DNA of 64,000 bases from Termitomyces sp. T153 (lineage: Eukaryota; Basidiomycota; Agaricomycetes; Agaricales; Lyophyllaceae). Position numbers and translations under genes: made by a program. The notes under the pieces were generated by a model. That model was not told the origin of the DNA. It saw nothing but the letters and a program-made list of their open reading frames with translations, and made no database searches. This document shows positions 24,336 to 33,664 of the stretch, piece after piece. Numbering within the stretch: the stretch's first letter is position 1; every line of letters begins with the position of its first letter. The stretch lies in contig JACKQL020000110.1 in assembly GCA_018296165.2 (NCBI GenBank), positions 1 to 64,000 on the forward strand, given 5' to 3'.

Positions 24336-25227
24336 CATATGACACGAATGCTTGAAAAAGATGGATATCAGGAAACATACAACGAAGCTCGTTCTTGGCG
24401 ACGATGAGGGCTTGATACACCACGAGGATAGAGAGAACAAGGAAAGTGATCATGCCCGTCGTATGTAGAGACTTTCCGGTTGAGATGGTATTTGAGTCGC
24501 TAAAAGTATTGATATCTGAGATGCCGACACTGCCCATGACGATCGCTGCAAGGAGTACCAAGCGAAAGAGATGACGACGCCGGATGACACGTGAAATGAT
24601 ACTCGCTGAAGTATGCTCCAAAAGCAGCTCCTTGAGAAACCGAGTACTCAGCAAAAATCGACAGTGCACACCGGTCAAGTACAAGATTATAGGTAGAGTA
24701 GATGACCGAGAAGAAACCGATGGCGAAAAGGACCGCTGCAAGGAGTACCAAGCGAAAGAGATGACGACGCCGGATGACACGTGAAATGATACTCGCTGAA
24801 GTATGCTCCAAAAGCAGCTCCTTGAGAAACCGAGTACTCAGCAAAAATCGACAGTGCACACCGGTCAAGTACAAGATTATAGGTAGAGTAGATGACCGAG
24901 AAGAAACCGATGGCGAAAAGGACTTCAGCTCCTATCAATAGGCCGACGTTGTTCCCACTAGGGCCTGCTATTATGGCTCGCAGGATGAAGGAAGTCAGAC
25001 GGACTGATTCGAAATCAGGTCATGATCGGTCCTTTATTTATTTCTGGACAAAGGATGAATGTTTTACCTGCGCAGAAGAACGTAAGGGAACACTATACAC
25101 GGCTCCGTTCCCTGAACGATTGAAAGATGAACCCTGCGAGGAAAAGAAGGTAAAGAGCGGCGAAGACAGCCGCCGCAGGGATAGATTGTATTCTGAAGTA
25201 TGCCGCGTCCGTTGCTGCGGTTCCCAT
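24336..25227 (-). pseudogene. Broken copy B of the seven-helix membrane protein gene
   Basis: An ATG at 25227 opens a reading parallel to the intact gene (VFAALYLLFLAGFIFQSFRE), but codon RVYY of copy A is RV-stop here (TAG near 25096-25098). The 190-bp internal duplication (190 is not a multiple of three) repeats exon 2/3 sequence out of frame. Exon 4 is missing because the duplication started inside intron 3. Three independent lesions make it a pseudogene. Confidence 0.88.
24544..24923. repeat. 190-bp direct tandem duplication (two units)
   Basis: CGCTGCAAGGAGTACCAAGC starts both units (24544 and 24734), and the two units are near-identical through GGCGAAAAGGAC. It lies inside the broken membrane-protein copy and must postdate the large duplication, since copy A has one unit. 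Confidence 0.93.
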
Positions 25228-26004
25228 CACGTTTCAAAGGCAGGCGACTTGGAGGTTGGAGGAAGGGAAAAAGACGACATCCATTTCTAGGCTGAAGGAC
25301 TATTTTAAAAAGTTGAAGTCTCAGGAACTCCTAATCGATGATTTCGAGGCCTCTTTATCATGAGATGTCTCAAAAGACTGGGTGAAAGGAGAAAATGCTT
25401 ACTCGAAATTTCTGTCTTTGAGAGAGGAGTAGAATGCAATGATAGAATGAACACACTCACCTATATGTTTATCAAGAGCACCATTTCAAAAAACCAGAGA
25501 CAGAGAGATCAAATCTGGAGCTCGAGGATTCACTCGAATGAATCCTCGAGCTTCAGAATCTTAATAGTCAACTTTAGGGCATGGTCGATGCCGTAATTTA
25601 TGGCCAACGCTCGCTGCCGGCCGTGCTGAGAAGCAATGTTGCCTCTTACTCATACTTATCCTGACTATGAGGAGGCGACGGATGGAACGAATAGTGATAT
25701 ATTATGATCTCTGCTTTCTGAATTTCCTGGTCGTTAATGAACATTCTTGAGTAATTTACACCTAAACACGTCAGAACTTGGGTTTTGATGATAATTTTCT
25801 TCAAGTTCTTTTAGATTGCTCTGGATCTCTTAACCGTGAGCTTCGAGTCCTCCACTTGCCAAGAGAAAGGTTGTCCAATTGAATCTGTTCATGTTACAGG
25901 AACTTTCAATATCAGATATTAACAATCCTTCTTTGAATTGAAATGGAATGGGTATTTAATACTTCTCCATCAAAATTCTCTCTACTTCACAATACCTACA
26001 CCGA

Positions 26005-26171
26005 AAACATTGTCCTGGCACAGAACCAATTAGTAATGTATGTCCATTTTTTAACTAAAGGTATGGGTAATAGCAACGCGTCTAACTACGATCGTTTGGT
26101 AGTTGTTATCAGGAGACTACAGGTTCAACCCCTGGCCCGGTCATGATCATGAGGAAAGGTCCCTTTTTCAA
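26005..26171 (+). other. Invariant block with B-box-like tRNA motif (copy B)
   Basis: Second copy of the block described at 21085-21251, with no difference seen across about 165 nt. Same B-box-like AGGTTCAACCCCTGG and hairpin. Confidence 0.35.
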
Positions 26172-26562
26172 TTTCTTATCTAAATTATAGCCAGTCAATG
26201 GTATGAATCTCAGCCTGATCGACCGTTCTCCGCTCTCCACCATCATTCCCTGCAAGTCGTCGATGCTGCAACCCTTCGAATTTCTGCAGATGTAGCTTGT
26301 TGCTCATCTCCATATATCAAAAGGCGTGGCCACGGAAGCGATGTAAGTAATCATATAGTTAGGATTGAGATGACTGCAATATCCTCTGGGTAGCTGGCCT
26401 CAGATCCTGGATAAACCATTGGTTAGTACTGAGCAGCAATAACCGATCTCTTCTGCTTGTCTCTCCTACTTAAAATAAGATCCCCCACACATCAGAGCGC
26501 CTCCTATTTTTAACCTACAACTATACATATAGAAATGATGACAGATAGGTTCGGTGTATAGC

Positions 26563-26743
26563 CACAGGCGCAAAGATTTCCTGATACATCACCTCCATCA
26601 TGCATCATGACACAGGCGCAAGAGGATTTCCTGATACACCACCTCCATAATGCATCATGACACAGGCGCAAGGATTTCCTGATACATCACCTCCATCATG
26701 CATCATGACACAGGCGCAAATATTTCCTGATACATCACCTCCA
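26563..26743. repeat. Minisatellite of ~48 bp, four units, upstream of C2 gene B
   Basis: Four imperfect units starting CACAGGCGCAA (26563, 26611, 26661 and 26709, approximate) and carrying TTTCCTGATACATCACCTCC; three of them end CATGCATCATGA or near it. Copy A has a single equivalent unit near 21650-21700. The array ends about 60 bp before the C2 gene B start codon, so it lies in the promoter or 5' UTR. Confidence 0.9.
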
Positions 26744-26802
26744 ACCCATTACCGCGCCATATAAACCCTTATGATTTGTTACTGAACCTCTTAAGTTCCA
26801 GC

Positions 26803-28376
26803 ATGCCGGGTGGCCGTCGCAATTCCTTCAGTGTCACAAGAATCGTTGACGCTTACGAGCATGCCAAATCGAACGCAAAGGAAGTCGCACAAGTGACTAA
26901 GAGTTTGGCAGAGGCCAAGCTGGTTCAGATGCCCTTTGCCGACCTCGAAATACGGGTGAGAGATTATGGGACCATTATTTTACTTCTTTTTATAACTCTC
27001 CGAGCAAAGTTTATTGCTGCCTCGGGGCTGCCCAAGATGGACGTCATCGGGACTGCTGATCCCTACTTTAAGGCAGACATTGACGCTAAAATTTCATACG
27101 TGTGCGTTTGATGTCATCTCTTCTCACTTTCTTTCTTGAAACCACAGGTTTAGTTCTGCTGTCAAAGGTAACACTCTAGCTCCGGTATGGAACGAGACTT
27201 GGCGAGTCAAAAATGTCCCAGTGGATGCCGATCTGCACGTTGAAGTCATGGACCAGGATGATGTCTGTAGCGACCAAAGTATCGGGAAATTCAAGACCTC
27301 TGTATCTAAGGGCACCAAGGAGGTCGAAATTCAGGGATCTCCTGCTAGAAGGGGCAGGGGGTCATTCTGGCTCAAAGTATGTTTTGATCATGCTTTCTAT
27401 CACGTATCACAAGACCCAGTTTTCTCAGATCGAGAGCACTCCTTCAATCGACAAAGACCCGTCCAAATTTCCCTACCTCTTCGACGGGCCCATACGCTTT
27501 TCCCGGCACTATTCTCCGACCGTCGGGATGCTTACGAATCTCGGTCTTAACCAGCGCCTTTACTCAACATGGAAAATGTACCTTCGCGGCGTCCCTCTCT
27601 TCTTTAGGGACAGACATCAAGGCTGGAACCGCAACTACAAAGCTGCTCAAAGCATCTTCGAAGGGCCCACTTCGATCGTTGTGCGTTCAGGTATCCAAAC
27701 AGGACATCAAATGCTCTACGCACAGAATGCGCGGAATTCCTTTGCTGTTATTGACGAGTCCTCTGGCGTTGCACAGCTCCTGCATGGTAGGAATTCGACT
27801 CACCCCGATGTGGGTCAATTCGAGCACCGCATCAAACCCGCGGTGTACACGTATATTATCTCATCAGAGGATGACTCATTCCGATTCTCTGAAACAGGTG
27901 CTGCATCCTTCGTAGACTTTGCGTCGAAACATGCACTGCACAGTAACTGTGCCGAGACCGTGCGTTACAGTGGGGAGTTCCACCCGCGCCCGAAGGGGGG
28001 CTGGGCGGCGTTCAGCGATGATGTTCAGGATCACGAAGTTAATTGGGAGCTTGTGATTGATAACAACTCGGGCACGTACGCGCCTGATAAGATGCTCTTA
28101 CCCGACCTCAAGAAACTTTTGGAATATAATTTTCCTCAGGTTGAGATTTACGCTTGGGACCGTGAAGACCCCAAGCTTGAGGAGAGCAAGCAGGCGTGTC
28201 GGGAGTATGCTTTGAAGCATCGGGGTGTAAAGCATCATGAGCTGCAACCTCATGCAGCGTCGGGAGAGGAGACGCTTTGTCATCGCGTCTCTTTGGGTGC
28301 TCAACAGCTCGAAGAGGCTGGTAGGAGGATCTTCAATAACTGGGAATGGTACTTGCAATACGTAATGACTTCATAA
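26803..28376 (+). CDS. C2-domain protein, paralogue B
   Basis: Same four-exon architecture as paralogue A: 26803-26955, 27010-27101, 27154-27376 and 27429-28376, all GT-AG. The C2 core is conserved (IAASGLPKMDVIGTADPYF, NTLAPVWNETW). The acidic loop reads MDQDDVCSDQSIG, one codon shorter than A and with two of the Asp positions changed, which could alter Ca2+ binding. The C-terminal end differs: A stops after ...FESVTGNGTGNT, B after ...FNNWEWYLQYVMTS. The frame is open throughout, so B looks functional, and it may be regulated differently given the expanded upstream minisatellite. Role unknown. Confidence 0.85.
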
Positions 28377-28637
28377 CTCAATTTTCCCTTGTATCAGATT
28401 TCTGCCTGTCAGACTAGCTTTTACTTTGGATGTAGTACACAGATGTTTCCTATACATTGATCATGATGGTAGTACAGATTGGTATGTCATAAGGGACAAG
28501 AAAAGACCCCCCAACTATCACCACTGGGGAAATCCCTACGAGGCAAAGAAACAGTTTCTTGAGGATGAAAGGGGCCTCGATTTTGAATACAATAATGCTG
28601 GAGAAACAAAGCAAGGAGGTAAATCATCGGATACAAA

Positions 28638-30557
28638 TCAGAAAGATGACATTGAAGATTGAGATGAGAAAGTTGACAGAGTCCGTGGCCCAGAATTATA
28701 TTTGGAATCGTCCGTCCAAGGAGGATTCGAACTCTCATTCTCATACTCGTGTCCGTCATTCACGTCCATATCAACGAAAACATTATGACGAACGAGAGGC
28801 GAGCTCTTGTAGAACTTGAATGTCAGTGGTGTCTTCCGGTTTGCGAGGGATCGGTATGTATCGTTCCGCCGCAACAGCATCTTCGCCACTAACTGCTCCA
28901 TACAGCTAACCATACCCTTCTTCTCCACCGCCCTCTCCTCCTCCCTCTCCTCTATCTCTACACCTTCTGCTCTCAATCTCTTCCTCTCCCTCTCCTTTTC
29001 TTGCACCATTTTCAACCTCAACATAGCACCAATCTCTCTTCCACGTTCTTTCTCCTTCTTCCTTACTCTTCGTGCCTCCCACCGCTGATGCACAGCACCC
29101 TGCTCGAGCAACGTCTGTTCGAGCTGCCGGGCCGCCCGTTCTGCACTGAATGATCGTCTCCGAAGTTCATTCAGGCGACGGATGTCTGGATCTGTGCTGT
29201 CTTCGATGAACGCGGGGTCGACATCCCAGTTCTCCGGAGACGGCGACCGTGGGATAGATTCGTCCTCTAAGAGAAGAAGACTGCCACTACTGGAGCCGAA
29301 TGACGCGGTCAGGATACCGGGAAGCAAGTGCGAGTCTGGATCGGGTAGGAACTCATCGGGATCGGTACCGGGTAAGGGTATCAAGGTGGCGCCGGGAGAG
29401 GGTGGCGAGGTCAAGCCATTAAGATTATCGTCCTCATCAAGGGACGGAAGAGTCGAAAAGGAACGTAGCGATGGCGAGGAAGGTGAGTCTGGGATGTCGT
29501 CGAGCTCCGGGAGAAACTCCAACTCGTGAGTCAGGGGTTCGAGGAAATTCAAGTACTTTTCGCCCCTGAAGTCGTTCTCAAATAGCTTGTCCTCTGGCGG
29601 GAAGAATTCGTGTTCGAAGGGGATTGTAGATAGAGACCTCGGTGTCGATGACACGTCCATGTTCGTGTCCAGGGTATTAGGTGTTGCTAGTATGTTCAAC
29701 TCTTCGTCAAAGTCCACTGAGGACGTTGGCGACTCGGTCCAGGTGCTCTTAGGTATTGAGAAGGGTATATCGAGGTGGGGTAATATAGGTCGACATTGTG
29801 GCGAGGTATTATCTGACTCTTGTAAATAAGATAACGATTCAGATGCGAAGAGGTTACTATGGTTGCCACCTAATAGCACACTCGCTGTACTACTATTCGA
29901 AGGTAGCGAAGGAGCCACGTCGTAGACAATGCCGCTTCTAGTCCATTCCGGAGATATAGGCGAAAGCAAGTGATCCATGCCTTGATCCGGACAACTTGAC
30001 GATAAGGGTAGGCCAAGAAGTGATGCATCCCAATCATCATGCGAGGTGGGTATTGGCGACAATCCTGGGTCCAGGTCCATGTCTATGTCCGTATCTGCAG
30101 GTGGCAAACCCAGAGTTGGTGTCGGAATTGTTGGAGGCGGTGTCATGGGGACCGGAAAGCTGAGTAACGGAACGCACTTCGTCGAAATAGTGATATAGAG
30201 TTCACGAGGATGTCTATACCGCGACAAAATAGGTAATGAAGGACCTGCTTCGGCGTTCGAACCCAAGTTCGGTAGAGGAACACTCCGTTTCTGGTCAGAG
30301 TTGGTCGGAGGAGGTGATGGTGGAAAATCAAGGGGTAATTGATATGAATCTCGCGCCAATCCGTACTTGCAGTAGTTTAAGGTGCTGAAATTTCCGTGAC
30401 GAGGTCCTGTAGAAGAAAGGTTTCCTGGTAGATCAGATGAATCCGTCGAATTCGACGGTAACGTTGAGTGATGAAAACTGGAAATCTGAAGTTCTTTGCC
30501 GTCAGAATATGGTATGTAGATGACGGTTTGCCTCATATTGTCGGTGTGAGCCATCAT
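28638..30557 (-). CDS. Acidic Ser/Pro-rich protein with C-terminal coiled coil (639 aa), intact copy
   Basis: Single long open frame starting MMAHTDNMRQTVIYIPYSDG. Residues ~60-440 are low-complexity, rich in Ser, Pro, Asp and Leu, with repeated LxxLPxLD-type acidic patches, suggesting a disordered region. Residues ~460-570 are a Glu/Arg-rich coiled coil (RRLNELRRRSFSAERAARQL to RERKRLRAEGVEIEE). A short globular-looking end (LTFKFYKSSPLVRHNVFVDM) follows. No membrane helix or signal peptide. I do not recognise a named family; comparable proteins occur in mushrooms as hypotheticals. The right edge of the duplication (29373) falls inside it, leaving copy A headless. It converges on C2 gene B. 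Confidence 0.75.
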   Translation of the reverse strand: MMAHTDNMRQTVIYIPYSDGKELQISSFHHSTLPSNSTDSSDLPGNLSSTGPRHGNFSTLNYCKYGLARDSYQLPLDFPPSPPPTNSDQKRSVPLPNLGSNAEAGPSLPILSRYRHPRELYITISTKCVPLLSFPVPMTPPPTIPTPTLGLPPADTDIDMDLDPGLSPIPTSHDDWDASLLGLPLSSSCPDQGMDHLLSPISPEWTRSGIVYDVAPSLPSNSSTASVLLGGNHSNLFASESLSYLQESDNTSPQCRPILPHLDIPFSIPKSTWTESPTSSVDFDEELNILATPNTLDTNMDVSSTPRSLSTIPFEHEFFPPEDKLFENDFRGEKYLNFLEPLTHELEFLPELDDIPDSPSSPSLRSFSTLPSLDEDDNLNGLTSPPSPGATLIPLPGTDPDEFLPDPDSHLLPGILTASFGSSSGSLLLLEDESIPRSPSPENWDVDPAFIEDSTDPDIRRLNELRRRSFSAERAARQLEQTLLEQGAVHQRWEARRVRKKEKERGREIGAMLRLKMVQEKERERKRLRAEGVEIEEREEERAVEKKGMVSCMEQLVAKMLLRRNDTYRSLANRKTPLTFKFYKSSPLVRHNVFVDMDVNDGHEYENESSNPPWTDDSKYNSGPRTLSTFSSQSSMSSF

Positions 30558-33500
30558 AATAAGTTGTAGTCAAACCTGGTTCGAAAAAAGAACCATTAGA
30601 CAAAGAAAATAATCCATACAACAAAAATAAAAGGGATCAGGTAATTGACGCACAAGGTAATTCATTCCACAGCGACGACGCTCATTATGTGGAGGAAAGA
30701 GAGGGCGAGGGAAGGCGAAGGCGAAAGTAAAGGTGATGTATCAAAGTGGACTATATTTCCGCATTGACAACCGCGGTCAACACGCGCTTGCCACATGTCA
30801 ACTTTCTTACCTCAGCAGTCGCCGCGCTAATCATAAACCAGCAGGAACAAACGAACATGAGGCAAAGAAGCCGACACGTCTCGCCCCCAAATCGCCGAGT
30901 GTTCACTTGTCCTGTCATGAGTCTCGATAGCCTTCTGATTCTGAGCCTTTCGTCAATTTTAAACAAATGAACGGCTGAAGGAAGCTGAATCGGACACCTG
31001 GGATGGGAATCATACTCCAATGGGGTGACGAGGCAGTGCAAGGGAAAGTTGGTCATGGTACATATCCTTCCCGTAGTCCGAGACGTGGATGACAGATCTT
31101 ACTAACTGTTCAGGGAGAGTCTGGTCCCGAGGCAACCCCGGTTTGTTATTTGTACCATCCTAGAAAGCTGTTCTCGCTCAATCTCGCATCCACATATCCG
31201 GGGAGATAGTTGTCGGCCCGACCGACCATTGTGGGCTAGATTTGACGAGAATGTTGTGGACGTGGACATAGAGCGCTGTGCTCTGCTACGCTCCCGTCAC
31301 TTCGTTTTTTCCAAAGGAGTATGTGGGTGATGTTGATTATCAATTTTTTGACAATGAAATTCTTCGACTGATAGTGATGTTCAGATGGATGCCAATACAT
31401 GCAAGACTTAGCGTGTAGTTGAGCGTGTAGAACAAGATCATGGCACACGGCGGGACACGAGTCGTCAGCCTGTTAGAGCTTCCATCCAAGAAGAGCTGCG
31501 AACGCAATAACACATCCCTTTCTCGCATCTTCCCAGTATCCGATAACCACGTAATAGGACCACTCTTGAAACCGAAAACTAAATTTAAGTATAACGCATC
31601 ATTCACACAGCATTATCCAACACATCCTCACTCCACGACACCTCCATTTTTCTACAATCAGAACGCTCTGGATATCCAGTGGCGTCTTTTTGGATGATAG
31701 TTCTCTGAATCCTGTTCCCATCAATCTAAGCATTCTCATTGTCCAATCCAATTTACCAATTTACGTCCCGTGCCGCCTTCTAGGTTTCGCACACACACCA
31801 TCTCGCGGGATCCCGTTATCGGAGGATTATAATGACATAGACGTGTCTGCTCTCACTTCAATGATGCGAGTAAAAATAAATGATAAATCTGTCTTCACAG
31901 ATCTTTCACATTGGCCAATTAGCCCTTTGCACCTGCGTCAAGTTGCTTGTTTACATCCGGTTCTCTAACGCCTAGTGTTCTACTATCTTCGTGAACAGAA
32001 TAAAGTGCCAACGTTCGGACTTAGACCCTGTTTCGTTGATACGCGCATCTTGGCATTACGATGGACGCGCATGGATTCCTTGACTGACCAACTGTCCGCG
32101 GAAAACTCCATTCACCCAGTATAAGTATCTCACTTAGGCTCATACATATCGTAACTAGAGTGTGGTGAATGGTGATAGGTACGATCAGGTATGGATAAGG
32201 TGGTCTCCTGTCTACGAGTACATACATCTTCCCGTGGTGTATGACGCTAACGTTTCTATCTCACCTTAACTTGATACGACTCCTATTACCCACAGTCCTA
32301 TGACTACAAATGTGACGCTACTTTGTAGTGGGTTTCTGTCCGTTCAGGAAAAAAACCGTCTAGCTCTCTGGCTAAAGTAGGGCGACGAATGCATGTTTTT
32401 AAACCTGTCGTTCTCGGCGACCTGGGCCAGGGCCAGGTCTGGCCTGACGAGTGTTCCAATAAGCTTACAAACAGAGATTGATTTGTAGATGTGAATGGTA
32501 CTTTTCTCCCATCCAAGTTGAATCACGAGGTTTCGTCCACATGAGACTTGGGAGCTCAAAGGTTAAGAGTGTAGACCATGATTGGGAAAGGCAATATGCT
32601 GTATGTAGATCCCTCATGGCTGAAGATAGCTGATCATCGTACTTGATCATCATCGATAGCAGTAGACTTTTCTATTACATTCACTGGGATTCGGAACGGT
32701 CTTAGTAATTGGGCCTTCTTGAGTTTTCAGCTTCAAGTTATTGATTAATTGGAGAATTGGCGGACCGTCATAGCATGATCCCCCGCCGAATGCTAGACCC
32801 TGCTTGTCTTCTCAATCTTGAGTTCCTGAAATGTTAGCCTCGTGTCAGCATGACTGAGTGCGTAGGCTACAACAGAGAATATACTTATATGCTACATTGA
32901 CTTCCAAACGTGTTACGCGTCGCGGCTGCTAGTATTTGTGAGCGAGCATTGACGGTCTCTAGCAAGTTGTCGAATTGTACACTTGACATGTTGGTTGCTG
33001 AAAAAATGTACTTACAAAGAGTAAGAGCGGGTAAATGAGTGCGTGATTCTACTGGTTACTAGTGGTCAGCAAGGTAAATCACGCTCGGAGAAACTTGTAA
33101 AATCAATGAAGTTAGCAATAGCACGACGCATACGCTAGTAAATATTCCAAATGTGAATGACTGGAGGAATACCAGAAGGAATCACGTGTATCTACGGATA
33201 CCGTAAGAAGTAATGGGATAAGTGCTGAAAGCTCTCTGACGCCAATACAAGATGTGGGATTCAACGGATAGGTTTTGAGCTTCATGCACAAACGGTATAA
33301 ACCGCATTTCCTGATCCTTTGACTTGCTTTCAAAAACTCTGAGGCGAAGGAATATCGAAAGTGCAACATACAGAAATGGTATTCAGCATTTTGCTTCGGT
33401 CGCTCATTCTGAAAGAAATCGACTTCTGGCTTGAATTCGATTAATAATGCGTATACACATCCACATTTTTTGCAGTATTGGACTTTGTGTCATGATCAAA

Positions 33501-33664
33501 TAGAGTCGGTTTCCACAAGTCCCAAGCGAATTCGAACATCAGAAATTGATATTCAAGGTTGGAGTTGAAGTTGTACTATTTAGTCCAGAAATCACAATAT
33601 GCAGTATATTGTCCGCACAAGAGAACGTTTTACATTGCCGTTCAGAATATACTAATACATACGT
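30558..33664. other. About 3.1 kb with no supported gene
   Basis: The first few hundred bases, purine-rich near 30680-30740, are probably the promoter of the coiled-coil gene. Beyond that only short readings occur on both strands (longest about 100 codons, minus 30751-31056) without domain matches or a convincing exon chain. No transposon motif or RNA gene noted. Confidence 0.45.

Larger units (their letters stand above)
24336..29373. repeat. Tandem segmental duplication, copy B (~5.0 kb)
   Basis: Direct repeat of 19606-24335 in the same orientation. It is longer mainly because of a 190-bp internal tandem duplication (24544-24923) and expansion of a ~48-bp repeat upstream of C2 gene B (26563-26743). 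The junction at 24335/24336 has no obvious microhomology beyond one or two bases. Confidence 0.92.
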
